The notes under the pieces were generated by a model. It was not told where the DNA came from. It did not search any database and saw only the letters and a list, made by a program, of their open reading frames with translations. A program made the position numbers and the translations under genes. Positions 41,563 through 50,945 of a stretch of 64,000 nucleotides of DNA are shown here, piece after piece (position 1 is the stretch's first letter; the number at the start of each line of letters is the position of its first letter). Source of the stretch: Streptosporangiaceae bacterium (lineage in GTDB: Bacteria; Actinomycetota; Actinomycetes; Streptosporangiales; Streptosporangiaceae). The stretch is from assembly GCA_019245115.1 (NCBI GenBank), contig JAFARZ010000160.1, forward strand, positions 1-64,000, written 5' to 3'.

Positions 41563-42536
41563 CGCAGCACCGGGGGGCTCGGCACCGGGGTGCCGAGGTA
41601 CTGCGCGTAGAGGCGAGCCCAGGTGCCGTCGGCGATGGCGCGCCGCAGCACTGCGGTGACCCGGTCGCGCAGTAGCGGGTCACCCGGCGGCAGGCCGATG
41701 CCGTACTCAGTGCTCCCCAGCGGCGCGCCGACCATCCGCAGCGTGCCGGGCTGCTGGGAGAGCAACGCTGCCAGATCATCCTGGCCTGCGGCGATCGCCT
41801 CGACCTCACTCCCGAGCAGGTGGGCGCACTCCTCCAGACTCGCCTGGGTCTGCAGCCTCACCCCGCTCTGGGCTAGTGCTGCCGCGGCCGGCGAGTCCGT
41901 GGGTGCGCATACCGCCCTGCGGCCGAGCGAGGCTAGTCCGGTCACCGGGCTGGTGGCGGGCACCGCCAGCCGCAGCGGGCGCACCAGGTACGGACCCGCC
42001 ACACCGAGCTGGGCGGCCCGCGCCGCGGTGATCTCATAGCCGCCGAGCGCGAGATCCACCTCAGCTCTGCCCAGTGCCGCCTCGCGGCTCCTTGCGCTCA
42101 ACGGCTTCACGGTGGTGCGGGCGGGATCCACCCCCAGCCCCCGGGCGAGCAGATCCAGCACCGCGATGTCGAACCCGGTGTAGCCGTCAGAATCTGGCGA
42201 GCGTTGGGCCAGCCCGGGCGCTTCCTGGATCGCGGCGATGAGCCTGCCCCGCCGGGCAATCCGGTCCATGGTGGGCGATCCACTGCCTGCCAGGCGGGCT
42301 GGGGTGACCGTGTCGAACGGCCTGCCCGCCACCGGAGCGGGGTGGTCGGTGAACAAGGCGGTAATCCTGTTGAGGGCCTGGCCCAGCACCCACAGTGTCG
42401 CGATCAGGAGCACGAGCAGCAGGCAGCCGGTCCGCCCTGGGCGCCGCCGGGCCCGCCGAAGCACGGTTCCCCGTACCGCGAGCAACCAGGTGCCCGCCGA
42501 CGGCCCGGGCCAGGGTCGCCGGGACTCACGATCCAC
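41559..42536 (-). CDS. periplasmic amino-acid-binding-like protein (SBP_bac_3), membrane-anchored
   Basis: A 325-residue protein with an Arg-rich N-terminus, one membrane helix near residues 36-53 (GCLLLVLLIATLWVLGQAL) and an extracytoplasmic solute-binding domain: GRLIAAIQEAPGL near 97, GYTGFDIAVLDLLARGLG near 118, and YGIGLPPGDPLLRDRV near 285. The GFDIAVLD motif is typical of glutamate/glutamine-binding proteins. There is no lipobox; the helix serves as anchor. No ABC permease or ATPase genes are adjacent, so it may be a sensor or part of another system. GTG start; its first 11 bases overlap the MntP-like gene. Confidence 0.78.
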   Translation of the reverse strand: MDRESRRPWPGPSAGTWLLAVRGTVLRRARRRPGRTGCLLLVLLIATLWVLGQALNRITALFTDHPAPVAGRPFDTVTPARLAGSGSPTMDRIARRGRLIAAIQEAPGLAQRSPDSDGYTGFDIAVLDLLARGLGVDPARTTVKPLSARSREAALGRAEVDLALGGYEITAARAAQLGVAGPYLVRPLRLAVPATSPVTGLASLGRRAVCAPTDSPAAAALAQSGVRLQTQASLEECAHLLGSEVEAIAAGQDDLAALLSQQPGTLRMVGAPLGSTEYGIGLPPGDPLLRDRVTAVLRRAIADGTWARLYAQYLGTPVPSPPVLR

Positions 42537-43248
42537 GACGGTCGTCCACGAGCTGCCTTGCCTGGACCCAGGCCGGCGCGAAACGGTGCGCGCCGATCAT
42601 GACAGTGCCCCCGAGAAGGCCTACGAGAAGGCCCCCGAGGAGGCCCACAGTGACGGCGTGGCGTGCCGTGAGCAGCCCGGTGTGGACGAGCGCTTCGACC
42701 AGCAGAACCCCACCCAGCACGAGGAGCAGGGGGCCAGCCACGCGTTCGACGTACTCGCGCCAGCGTTCGCTGATCCGGACCCCGAAAGACAACCCGAGCT
42801 GGGACACGACCAGCGTTTGGAGCGCGATGGCGGCGACGATGGCGGCGGGTGTGGTGCCCCCGGCGCCAAGGCCGAGGCTGAAGCCGACCGCCAGCTCGTC
42901 GAGGCTGATCGAGAGCGCGAGCCCGGCTAAGGCCAGGCCCTGCGCGCTGGTGAGTCGGTGCGCCATCGCGGTGTCATCATCGTCGCTGGTCCACCAGAGG
43001 TAGCCGCCGAGCAGAACGAGCAGGCCGCCAGAGAGGTAGTCCGCGACGCTTCCGAGTGCCTGCCCGAGCGAGGCGCCCAGGGCGAGACCCACCAGTGGCA
43101 TGCCTCCTTCAGCAAGGACAAAGACCGCTGAGATCCGCCACCGGGTCGATCCGAGGGGCCGGCTCGTACCCACCGCAGCGGCGAGGGCGAAGGTGTCCAC
43201 GCCCAGCGGCAGCACGAACAACGGGAAACTGAGAAAAACGTTGTTCAT
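42526..43248 (-). CDS. MntP-like manganese efflux pump family protein
   Basis: A 240-residue six-helix membrane protein. The duplicated signature of this family is present: PLGVDTFALAAAVGTSR near residue 14 and LSISLDELAVGFSLGLG near 115, with the acidic residues that carry the cation. The loop WTSDDDDTAMAHRL near 86-99 is cytoplasmic and acidic. Function as Mn2+ export is inferred from MntP; other divalent cations are possible. No manganese riboswitch (yybP-ykoY) was recognised upstream. ATG at 43248; the frame continues to 43461 without a good start and overlaps the miaB promoter region. Confidence 0.8.
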   Translation of the reverse strand: MNNVFLSFPLFVLPLGVDTFALAAAVGTSRPLGSTRWRISAVFVLAEGGMPLVGLALGASLGQALGSVADYLSGGLLVLLGGYLWWTSDDDDTAMAHRLTSAQGLALAGLALSISLDELAVGFSLGLGAGGTTPAAIVAAIALQTLVVSQLGLSFGVRISERWREYVERVAGPLLLVLGGVLLVEALVHTGLLTARHAVTVGLLGGLLVGLLGGTVMIGAHRFAPAWVQARQLVDDRRGS

Positions 43249-43447
43249 GGACCGGGTTATCTCCCGTCGCAAGACTTCGGCCCACCGGCGGAGCCGCGGG
43301 GAACCGTACAGCCTGGGGTGAGCTGTCCTGGTCGGAATCACGGGCACTCCGCGCCGAGACGACGCGGGCACGCGTCGAACGGTCCGCACACCACCACGTC
43401 TCCACCTGGCCTTACGCTGAACGGGCGGGCAGGGATGAAGGGATGAG

Positions 43448-44905
43448 ATGACGGCGAGCACCGAGCAGCGCGCACGCAGTTACCGCGTGCGCACGTACGG
43501 CTGCCAGATGAACGTGCACGACTCCGAACGGTTGGCTGGGCTGCTGGAGGCGGCGGGATACGTGCCCGCTCGGGCGGAGGCCACCCCCGATGTGATTGTA
43601 TTCAACACCTGCGCGGTGCGGGAGAACGCCGAGAACCGGCTCTACGGCAATCTCGGGGCGTTGCGCCCGCTCAAGCGCGAGCATCCCGGGATGCAGATCG
43701 CTGTCGGCGGTTGCCTGGCGCAGAAGGACCGCGCCGAGATCACCCGCCGGGCGCCCTGGGTCGATGTGGTGTTCGGCACCCACAACATCAGCTCGTTGCC
43801 CGTCCTGTTGGAGCGCGCTCGGCACAACGACGCTGCCCAGGTCGAGATCGTCGAGTCGCTGGAGGTGTTCCCCTCCGCGTTGCCGGCGAAGCGAGACGCG
43901 GCGCACTCCGCGTGGGTGTCCATCTCGGTGGGATGTAACAACACCTGCACGTTTTGCATCGTGCCCGCGCTGCGCGGCAAAGAGGTCGACCGGCGGCCCG
44001 GTGAGGTGCTCGCGGAGATCAAGGCACTGGTGGCCGAGGGTGTGCTCGAAGTGACGCTGCTGGGGCAGAACGTGAACGCCTACGGGGTCGCCTTCGGCGA
44101 CCGGCGCGCCTTCGGTGCGCTGTTGCGCGCCTGCGGGGGGATCGAGGGCCTCGAGCGGGTGCGCTTCACCTCGCCGCATCCGCGGGACTTCACCTCCGAT
44201 GTCATCGAGGCGATGGCGGCCACCCCCAACGTCTGCCACCAGCTGCACATGCCGCTGCAGTCCGGTTCGGACGCCGTGCTCGCGGCGATGCGCCGCTCCT
44301 ACCGGGCGCAGCGCTACCTCAAGATTGTCGATGAGGTGCGGGCCGCGATGCCCGACGCGGCGCTGTCCACGGACATCATCGTCGGTTTCCCCGGTGAGAC
44401 CGAGGCCGACTTCCAGGCCACCCTGGACGTGGTCCGGCAAGCACGCTTTGCTCAGGCGTTCACCTTCCAGTACTCCCGCCGTCCGGGCACGCCGGCCGCG
44501 GACATGGCTGGCCAGATGCCCAAGGCGATCGTGCAAGAGCGCTATGAGCGGCTCGTCGCGCTGCAAGAGGAAATCTCCTGGGAGCTTAACCGGAGCCTGA
44601 TCGGCAGTGTGGTGGAAGTGCTGGTCTCCGAGGGCGAAGGCCGCAAGGACCCGCTCACCCACCGGATGAGCGGGCGGGCCAGGGACGGCCGGCTCGTGCA
44701 CTTCGAGCCGGGCGGATTCGAGGTCCGGGCAGGCGATGTGGTCCTCGCGGAAATCACCTATGGGGCGCCGCACCACCTGGTGTCCGAGGTAGCATTGCGG
44801 GCACACCGGCGGACCGCCGCAGGTGATGCGTGGGCGGCCGGCCGAGGTCCGACGACGCCGGGGGTGGTGTTGGGCTTGCCCTCATTTGGTGGGCCGGCGA
44901 GATGA
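43448..44905 (+). CDS. miaB: tRNA-2-methylthio-N6-dimethylallyladenosine synthase
   Basis: A 485-residue methylthiotransferase. The N-terminal UPF0004 domain has [29 protein letters not shown] and GGCLAQK, whose three Cys hold the auxiliary [4Fe-4S] cluster. The radical-SAM domain has [11 protein letters not shown] near residue 162 (CxxxCxxC), and a C-terminal TRAM domain ends the conserved region at about 445. It adds the 2-methylthio group to i6A37 of tRNAs, acting after MiaA, which is encoded at 50026. ATG has GGGATGAAGGGATG upstream. It is coupled by ATGA to the next gene. Confidence 0.94.
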   Translation: MTASTEQRARSYRVRTYGCQMNVHDSERLAGLLEAAGYVPARAEATPDVIVFNTCAVRENAENRLYGNLGALRPLKREHPGMQIAVGGCLAQKDRAEITRRAPWVDVVFGTHNISSLPVLLERARHNDAAQVEIVESLEVFPSALPAKRDAAHSAWVSISVGCNNTCTFCIVPALRGKEVDRRPGEVLAEIKALVAEGVLEVTLLGQNVNAYGVAFGDRRAFGALLRACGGIEGLERVRFTSPHPRDFTSDVIEAMAATPNVCHQLHMPLQSGSDAVLAAMRRSYRAQRYLKIVDEVRAAMPDAALSTDIIVGFPGETEADFQATLDVVRQARFAQAFTFQYSRRPGTPAADMAGQMPKAIVQERYERLVALQEEISWELNRSLIGSVVEVLVSEGEGRKDPLTHRMSGRARDGRLVHFEPGGFEVRAGDVVLAEITYGAPHHLVSEVALRAHRRTAAGDAWAAGRGPTTPGVVLGLPSFGGPAR

Positions 44906-45375
44906 GCGCTGGCGAGCAGGACGGCCTCGCTGCGCTGCGCGCCGAGATCGACGCGGTGGAGCGCTCGATGCTGCGCCGGATCGACCCAGGTTTGCGCGCG
45001 GCGGTGATTGCCGGTGCGATCATGGTGCTGCTGCTGGCGATCACCCTGCCCTGGGTAGGCGACGCGAGCGGCTGGGCCGTGCTGGGGGGTAGCTCGAACC
45101 CCCTCGAGCGGGTGGGGCTGTTTCCCCGGATGTTTGCGGCCATCGCGCTGGCGGTGGGGGTGGGCCTGTCCATGCTGACGCTGCTCACCCGCCGCTGGGG
45201 CCTGGCCTGGGCCAGCGCGCTGGGCTGTACGTATTGCATGCTCGACGGGGTGTGGGCGATCTGGTCCCGGCAGACCGCGCACGGTTCCGGCCCCGGCATC
45301 GGGCTAGTGTTGGCTGCGCTGGCCATGGCCGTGCTCGCCGCGCAGTGGCTGCGGCTGGCCGTGTCTCGCCGGTAG
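44902..45375 (+). CDS. conserved membrane protein between miaB and miaA (Rv2732c-like)
   Basis: A 157-residue protein with a cytoplasmic acidic/coiled N-terminus ([17 protein letters not shown]), then four membrane helices: [20 protein letters not shown] near 34-53, [19 protein letters not shown] near 83, [19 protein letters not shown] near 107 and [19 protein letters not shown] near 132. The same kind of gene follows miaB in mycobacteria (Rv2732c). The function is unknown. The ATG overlaps the miaB stop by four bases. Confidence 0.82.
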   Translation: MSAGEQDGLAALRAEIDAVERSMLRRIDPGLRAAVIAGAIMVLLLAITLPWVGDASGWAVLGGSSNPLERVGLFPRMFAAIALAVGVGLSMLTLLTRRWGLAWASALGCTYCMLDGVWAIWSRQTAHGSGPGIGLVLAALAMAVLAAQWLRLAVSRR

Positions 45376-45393
45376 CGCATGCCAGCGTCTCGT

Positions 45394-45609
45394 CGCACCT
45401 ATCGCCCAACACGCCGGTGTGCCGGTTCACTCCACCAGTGAAATGATGAATGGCGCAAGTCCTTGGTGATATCGGCAAGCGACCAGGTCAGCAGGCGTGG
45501 CTTGGTTGGTACCGAAGATAATGTGCCCGGTGGGCCGCGTCGGCTGGGCTTCAACATCGAGGTACGCGGTAATCCGTGCGGCGTCCGCTGCGCTGATTGG
45601 CTCGTCCAT
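45394..45609 (-). pseudogene. YdcF/DUF218-like gene, N-terminal fragment with frameshift
   Basis: Starts as MDEPISAADAARITAYLDVE, then HIIFGTNQATPADLVACRYHQGLAPFII, which is the beginning of a YdcF-type DUF218 protein. The frame then ends at a TGA at 45427-45429, while the other frame continues with FTGGVNRHTG, the family's next motif. The remaining domain is missing; the Rv2732c-like gene starts right there. Three bases separate its ATG from the stop of the XRE gene upstream, an order (XRE then YdcF) seen in related genomes. Confidence 0.68.
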
Positions 45610-45611
45610 GG

Positions 45612-47078
45612 TTATGAAGAAGGGGGGTCGGGGCGGGCAGGCTGGCCGCCCACGGAGGGGTTCTGTTGCATGGCGGCGACGTACCGTTCGTGATAGGCGC
45701 AGGCTTCAGCCGTGTGCGTGAAGTCGCGCATGAGTGTCTGGTCGAGTTGGCCGGCCAGCACGGCCACCGGCCAGGTCAGCCGAGGCACGTCAAGCGCCAC
45801 GCACCCGGCGGCATGAGCTTCGCCCAGCTCGCCGAGTCCGGCTAGGGCGAGCGCCAGAATGAGGTGAGTACGGGCAAAACCGGAGGGATGCTCACGACGT
45901 CCTTCGTCGCTATCGGATCCGTAAAAGATCGCAATCACCCGCCGAGTCGCTTCCACGGCTTCCTGATACCGGCCGAGAAGCAGCAAGGACGTGGCCGTGA
46001 ACGGGGGATCCTCGGCGAGGCTGATCGAGAGCGCTCCCCGCCTCGGTGTGTCGGCAGGGAGCTGGGCGATTGCTTTCTCGGCGCGCCACCGTGTGCTGGA
46101 TACCTTGTCGGAGTTGCCGATCAGCGCCCAGGCACGCATCTCCTCCGCGACGAGCTTGGCATGGGCGACCGTGCCGAGCGAGGCAAACTGCTGCCCCCGT
46201 TGGGCATGAGTAACGGCTTCGTGGGCTCGGCCGTCATAGAATGACATCAGCGCCCTCGTTTGCGCTGCCCAGCCTTCCAGTTCGGGATAGTGGGCTTCTC
46301 GGCTGCGCCGCTCAGCGTCGGCGCACCAGACCAGCGAGGCCGCGCGGTCGTGAAGATCGTGAGTAACGAGCGCCAACAAATTGGACAGCCACCCGGCCAT
46401 CACCACCAGGTCGGAGTGACTGTTCGCTGCGCGCGTACTGTCGAGCAGTGTACCAACATGGGCGCGGACCCCAAGAATCTCGTGATACAGTTCCGACGGC
46501 GGGGCGCTGCGAAATATCTGCTTGTAGTGTTCAACAACGGCGTCGAGATCTTCTGGCGCAGCAAGCTCGGAAATCCCGGCGTGTCGGGTTACCTCGAGTG
46601 CGCGCACGACTCGCGGTACAAGCTCCTGGGCCCGAGCATCGCCAAGATAAGATGACAGCAAGGAAGCAATTTTTTCGGTAAGCTCTTGCTGCGTCGCCGC
46701 TGCCGGCGCACTCACCGCTTGACGCCGCCCCGCGAGGACCTCCGCCCGTCCGCTGGCGTTCAGGTGATCGAGTCGTGCCGGGTGTCGCGGTGCCAGCCCG
46801 AGCAGCATCCGGGCATCGTCGGGCATGTCCAGACCGCCAGCAATCCGCTCGAACAGCTCCAAGGGCGACACCGTGCGGGCACCGTGCATGATCTCGCTGA
46901 CTCGACCTTGCAGCAGCCCGGTGGCGACCGCGATACGACCCTGGCTGGCACCTGTGTACTGCTGCGCCGCTCGAAACAGCGCACCGACGTCACGCTCGCG
47001 GAGGGCAGCGCGAACGTCGTCGCGTTGCCAGGCCCATGCCGGCAGCGTGATGGGTATCTGCGCGGGAGAGTTCTGCAC
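45612..47078 (-). CDS. XRE regulator with long helical-repeat C-terminal domain
   Basis: A 488-residue protein. The XRE domain is LFRAAQQYTGASQGRIAVATGLLQGRVSEIMHG-type sequence near 35-68, followed by FERIAGGLDMPDDARMLLGLAP. The long C-terminal part is a run of helices with Ala, Leu and Trp that resembles TPR arrays. Regulators of this layout often sit next to small-protein and YdcF genes in actinomycetes. It diverges from small paralogue C, with about 310 bases between their starts, and is followed by a broken YdcF gene. ATG start; upstream ribosome-binding site weak. Confidence 0.85.
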   Translation of the reverse strand: MQNSPAQIPITLPAWAWQRDDVRAALRERDVGALFRAAQQYTGASQGRIAVATGLLQGRVSEIMHGARTVSPLELFERIAGGLDMPDDARMLLGLAPRHPARLDHLNASGRAEVLAGRRQAVSAPAAATQQELTEKIASLLSSYLGDARAQELVPRVVRALEVTRHAGISELAAPEDLDAVVEHYKQIFRSAPPSELYHEILGVRAHVGTLLDSTRAANSHSDLVVMAGWLSNLLALVTHDLHDRAASLVWCADAERRSREAHYPELEGWAAQTRALMSFYDGRAHEAVTHAQRGQQFASLGTVAHAKLVAEEMRAWALIGNSDKVSSTRWRAEKAIAQLPADTPRRGALSISLAEDPPFTATSLLLLGRYQEAVEATRRVIAIFYGSDSDEGRREHPSGFARTHLILALALAGLGELGEAHAAGCVALDVPRLTWPVAVLAGQLDQTLMRDFTHTAEACAYHERYVAAMQQNPSVGGQPARPDPPSS

Positions 47079-47389
47079 CCGATCAGGCTACATCTCCTCG
47101 TGAGATACCCCTGACGATATGGATCCGAGCCGAGCCACGTCCCGATACTGGGTTTATGCCTCACAATCGCCGGCTGGCTGCCGGTCGAGCGCTGACCTCC
47201 GGCTTCGGTTCCCGGCGGCGATGTTGGCGGCACTCCGATTCCTCGGCACAGTCGCCCTTGAGCAGGCCGTGGTGGACGAAAACCGATCCCGGGAGCCAAC
47301 TGATCGCCTTGCGGCCTTACCACGTCCGTGTCCTCGACGCGCCAGGCAATTTCGGAATTCGTTTTCACACGATCAAGAAAGGGAACGTG
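47079..47389. other. divergent intergenic region
   Basis: 311 bases between the XRE regulator and small paralogue C. Frames crossing it show no recognisable protein. It should contain both promoters and the operator; I could not find a convincing palindrome. Confidence 0.35.
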
Positions 47390-47797
47390 ATGGACTGGGA
47401 CAGCTACCATGCCCACGGCCCGGACAAGCGCCGCCGTAAAGCGCTACCAGCGACCTGTCGGTTGCACCGGGGTCCGATTGGTTTCGCCAACCTGCTGGTG
47501 AGCATGCAGGGCAGGTCCGTGGTGTTTGACCCCCATGTCACGGGCGCCTGCCTGTACGTCCTCGACGAAAAGGGCGCCACGACGCTACTCGACACCTTGA
47601 CGGAATGGCTGGCTGAGCACCCGACACCCGAAACGGCCAGACAGAGGAGATGCCGAACAATGGGGTTACGCAGCTGGTGGGCTGAGGTGACCCAGCGGCG
47701 ACGAATCCGCAGAGGTCGGACGCGGGGAACGTGGCGGACCTGCCAACGATGCGGAGACGGTTGTGAGCACGGCCTCGGTGTGACAGGTCGGCCCTGA
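47390..47797 (+). CDS. small DPHVTG-motif protein, paralogue C with extended C-terminus
   Basis: A 135-residue protein whose residues 20-80 repeat the family core: PATCRLHRGP, GFANLLV, SVVFDPHVTGAC near 45-56 and DEKGATTLLDTLTEWLAEH. Unlike copies A (78 residues) and B (77 residues) it carries a basic C-terminal tail of about 50 residues with a possible Cys pair (CQRCGDGCEHG). ATG with AGAAAGGGA upstream. Divergent from the XRE regulator at 47078 and immediately upstream of a VapBC-type pair. The function is unknown. Confidence 0.7.
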   Translation: MDWDSYHAHGPDKRRRKALPATCRLHRGPIGFANLLVSMQGRSVVFDPHVTGACLYVLDEKGATTLLDTLTEWLAEHPTPETARQRRCRTMGLRSWWAEVTQRRRIRRGRTRGTWRTCQRCGDGCEHGLGVTGRP

Positions 47798-47833
47798 GCC
47801 TCCGGCGGGAGTGAGACGGTTATACTGGTCGGT

Positions 47834-48067
47834 ATGACCGCGCGTGTGGGACCGAAGGGTCAGGTCGTCATTCCCCAGCAGTTGCGCGCCGAGCTTGGTA
47901 TCCAGCCGGGTGACGAGGTTGAGATCTGGCGGGACGGGGATCACGTGGCAGTGCGTCTCGTTCAGCCCGGCCGCCCGCTGCTCGGACGGTATGTGGGCGA
48001 GCCTCTGACCGACGTCTTGGTCAGCGAGCGCGCCGCGGAGCGTGCGCAGGAGGACCGCAGAGCGTGA
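47834..48067 (+). CDS. AbrB/SpoVT-type antitoxin
   Basis: A 77-residue swapped-hairpin DNA-binding protein: VGPKGQVVIPQQLRAELGIQPGDEVEIWRDGDHVAV-type sequence in residues 5-40, then an acidic C-terminus that would bind and neutralise the toxin. It overlaps the PIN-domain gene (GTGA at 48064-48067). A good -10 (TATACT near 47822) lies about ten bases before the ATG, so the transcript is likely to be nearly leaderless and autorepressed. Confidence 0.85.
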   Translation: MTARVGPKGQVVIPQQLRAELGIQPGDEVEIWRDGDHVAVRLVQPGRPLLGRYVGEPLTDVLVSERAAERAQEDRRA

Positions 48068-48453
48068 CGGTTGTCCTCGACTCCTGGGCCGTGCTCACCA
48101 TGCTCCAAGATGGGCCGGACGCCAGCCGGGTCGCTCGGGAACTCGAGCGGGGGCCGATCATGAGTTGGATCAATCTCGGTGAAGTGCTGTACATCCTGCG
48201 TCGCCGGTATGGCTCCGGTGAGGCCGATGCAACAGTCCGCGATCTGTGTCGTGTTCTCCACGCCGAGCTACCGCCGGAGGCCGTCGTCCGGGCTGCCGCC
48301 GCGATCAAGGCTGAGCACCGGATGTCGTACGCGGGCGCCTTCGCTGTGGCGACAGCCCTCCGGCATGACGGCGAGCTGTGGACCGGTGATCCAGAACTGC
48401 TTGTGCCTGCTGCACCATGGCGCCCAGTCGACCTGCGTGCCAGCGTGCCCTAG
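48064..48453 (+). CDS. PIN-domain toxin (VapC family)
   Basis: A 129-residue PIN nuclease. The acidic catalytic residues are visible: Asp in VLDSWAVL near residue 6, Glu in INLGEVLYILRR near 41, and Asp residues in ELWTGDPELL near 112-114. Such toxins cleave tRNA or rRNA and are held inactive by the adjacent antitoxin. Translation starts at GTG overlapping the antitoxin stop. It forms part of the accessory island between the Rv2732c-like gene and the DUF349 gene. Confidence 0.83.
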   Translation: MTVVLDSWAVLTMLQDGPDASRVARELERGPIMSWINLGEVLYILRRRYGSGEADATVRDLCRVLHAELPPEAVVRAAAAIKAEHRMSYAGAFAVATALRHDGELWTGDPELLVPAAPWRPVDLRASVP

Positions 48454-48497
48454 CGACTGGGGACCGCTAGCGGCCACCATCCTGTCGACCTTCCGAC

Positions 48498-49793
48498 TCA
48501 CCGGCTGGTGAGGGCCTGCTCGGCGGCGGCCAGCCACTCCCGCCACTGATCAGCCTGGGCCTGCGCCGTGGTGGCCCGGCGGTCATCCCCGGCGGCGCGG
48601 GCCTTCGCCGCTCTGGCCTCGTATTGCCGCACCCGTTCCCGGAACTGGGCCACCCGGGCGTGGGACTCGCCCTCGGCCTGCCGCCCCTGGGTGTTGGCGG
48701 CCGAGCGGATCCGCTCCTCGACGGCCCTCAACCGGTTTTCGAGCTCTCGGACCCGCTCCCGCGGAACCTTGCCGACGCTCTCCCAGCGTTGCTGAATTCC
48801 CCGCAGCTGCGATCGGGCAGCTTCCACGTCACCCGCGGGATCGATTCGTTCCGCGGCGGCAACCAGTTCCTCCTTACGCATCATCTTCTGCTCCCATTGC
48901 GAGTCCCGCGCGGCGAAGGTGGCACTGCGGCGGCTGAAGAAACGTTCCTGGGCAGCGCGGAACCGCTGCCACAAGGCGTCGTCGGCTTCTTTGGACGCGC
49001 GCCCGGTGCTCTTCCACTCCGCCATCAGGCTGCGGAAGCGACCTGAGGTGGCGGCCCAGTCAGTGGAGTCGGCCAGCTTCTCGGCCTCGATGACCAGCTC
49101 CTCCTTCCGGTTCCGAGCCCCGGCGCGCTGCCGGTCGAGCTCGGCGAAATGCGCGCCACGGCGCCGGGCGAAGGTGTCCCGAGCTTTGGAGAAGCGGCGC
49201 CAGAGCGCCTCGTCGGTCTTCCGGTCTACGCCCCTGATCGTTTTCCACTCATCTAAGATGGTGCGCAACCGGTCGCCGCCGGCCTTCCACTGGGTGGACT
49301 CGGCGCCGATCTGCTCGGCCTCCTCGACCAGTGCCTCCTTGCGGGCGGTTGCTCGCGTTCGAGCCTGTTCCCGGGTCGCCTTAGCGCCGGCGAGGGACTC
49401 CTGCGCGTGCCGCTGCAGGTGGTCCAGCAAAGCGGTGAGGCCGGCGAGGTCACCCACCACGGTCGGCTCGGCGAGCTCCTCGCGCAAGGTGCGCACCCGG
49501 GAAAGGGTCTGCTTGGGGTCGCCTACCCCGGAGTTCAACCGGGTCTGGAGCAGTTCGGCTTCGGTGAGCAGGTCATCGAAGCGGCGGGCGAAGTGCGCCA
49601 GGCCTTCCTCGGCGGTGCCGGCCTGCCAGGAACCGACGACTCGCTCGCCCTCAGCGGTGTGGGCGTACACGGTGCCATCGGGAGCTACCCGCCCCCAGCG
49701 CTGCGGATCCCGGCAGGCGCGCGAGACGGAGGGTGGAGGACCGGATGGGGTGCCGATCTCCAGACGTTGCCCGGTGTGGTTGTGCTCGGTCAT
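48498..49793 (-). CDS. DUF349 repeat protein (Rv2731-like)
   Basis: A 431-residue helical protein made of DUF349 repeats: [24 protein letters not shown] near 180, [27 protein letters not shown] near 250 and [26 protein letters not shown] near 327 share the W-x3-G-x3-x-x-x-x-x-LWxRF pattern. Long coiled-coil stretches fill the rest. A homologue lies between miaB and miaA in mycobacteria. The function is unknown. ATG at 49793, placed by the family's MTEHNH-type start; the frame upstream to 50123 overlaps miaA. Leftward, divergent from miaA. Confidence 0.85.
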   Translation of the reverse strand: MTEHNHTGQRLEIGTPSGPPPSVSRACRDPQRWGRVAPDGTVYAHTAEGERVVGSWQAGTAEEGLAHFARRFDDLLTEAELLQTRLNSGVGDPKQTLSRVRTLREELAEPTVVGDLAGLTALLDHLQRHAQESLAGAKATREQARTRATARKEALVEEAEQIGAESTQWKAGGDRLRTILDEWKTIRGVDRKTDEALWRRFSKARDTFARRRGAHFAELDRQRAGARNRKEELVIEAEKLADSTDWAATSGRFRSLMAEWKSTGRASKEADDALWQRFRAAQERFFSRRSATFAARDSQWEQKMMRKEELVAAAERIDPAGDVEAARSQLRGIQQRWESVGKVPRERVRELENRLRAVEERIRSAANTQGRQAEGESHARVAQFRERVRQYEARAAKARAAGDDRRATTAQAQADQWREWLAAAEQALTSR

Positions 49794-50025
49794 GCCGGCC
49801 TTCCTCGCCCTTGTGCCCGCGGCCACGTTCTGCGGGCGCCCCGACTGCACAGGTTGCGTGCACCTCGACCGGGCGGTCCCGAAACACCCGGCTCGGGCGA
49901 TAGTGACGCGATTGGGGTGCGCGGGCAGGGGCGCAGGAGCGAGGTGGGCACTAACCTGCAGCGGTGATCGTACGCGTGGCGGTGGTGTCACATCCACCGA
50001 TCCTGACACCGGAGGTGGCCCCGTC

Positions 50026-50934
50026 ATGAATCCCCGGGGGATCGCGGTGGTGGGACCCAGCGCCACGGGCAAGTCCGAGCTCGCGGTCAAGCTGGCGCGC
50101 AGCCTGGGTGGCGAGGTGGTCAACGCCGACGCGATGCAGCTGTATCAGGGCATGGACATCGGCACCGCGAAGCTGCCGCCCGCCAGGCGCTGCGGGGTGC
50201 GCCACCATCTGCTCGACGTCCTCGACGTCACCGAGACCGCCTCGGTGGCGGCCTACCAGCGCGAGGCCCGCCGCAGTGTGGAGCAGATGCTCGCCGGGGG
50301 CCGGGTGCCCGTGCTCGCCGGGGGTTCCGGGCTCTACCTCCGGGCTGTGCTGGACGACCTGGACTTCCCGACTACCGTGCCCGAAGTACGGGCCCAGCTG
50401 GAGGCCGAACTGGCCGAGCAGGGGGCGCCGGCGCTGCATCGCCGGTTGCGTCGGCTCGACCCGGTGGCGGCTGGCCGGATCCTGCCGAGCAACACCCGCC
50501 GGATGGTGCGGGCGCTGGAGGTCATCCAGCTCACCGGACGCCCGTTCGCGGCGGCGCTTCCACCACCCGGTCCGGCGCGTTACCGCACAGTGATCATCGG
50601 ATTGGATACCGATCCTGCGGTGCTGGACGCGCGGGTCGATGCCCGGGTGGAGGGGATGTTCCGCGACGGGCTCGTCGAGGAAGTCCGCGAGCTGCTGGCG
50701 CTCGGCCTGAGGCAGGGCCCGACAGCGTCGCGGGCCCTGGGGTACCAGCAGGTCATCGCCGCGCTGGACGCGGGGGTCGATCCGGCCTGCGCCGCGGGCC
50801 CGACCGCCCAGGCGACCCGGCGCTTCATCCGCCGGCAGCGCAGTTGGTTTCGTCGGGACGACCGGATCAGGTGGTTGGACTGCCAGCGCCCCGACCTGCT
50901 CGACGCCACGCTCGCGCTGGTGGTGGGCGGATAG
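50026..50934 (+). CDS. miaA: tRNA dimethylallyltransferase
   Basis: A 302-residue prenyltransferase. The P-loop is [17 protein letters not shown] near residue 8, followed by [39 protein letters not shown] near 94, and [16 protein letters not shown] near 155. The C-terminal [12 protein letters not shown] is the tRNA-binding end. It adds dimethylallyl to A37 of tRNAs, the step before MiaB (43448). ATG with GGAGGTGG upstream. dapF begins 11 bases downstream in the same direction. Confidence 0.94.
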   Translation: MNPRGIAVVGPSATGKSELAVKLARSLGGEVVNADAMQLYQGMDIGTAKLPPARRCGVRHHLLDVLDVTETASVAAYQREARRSVEQMLAGGRVPVLAGGSGLYLRAVLDDLDFPTTVPEVRAQLEAELAEQGAPALHRRLRRLDPVAAGRILPSNTRRMVRALEVIQLTGRPFAAALPPPGPARYRTVIIGLDTDPAVLDARVDARVEGMFRDGLVEEVRELLALGLRQGPTASRALGYQQVIAALDAGVDPACAAGPTAQATRRFIRRQRSWFRRDDRIRWLDCQRPDLLDATLALVVGG

Positions 50935-50945
50935 GCTCACCAGCA

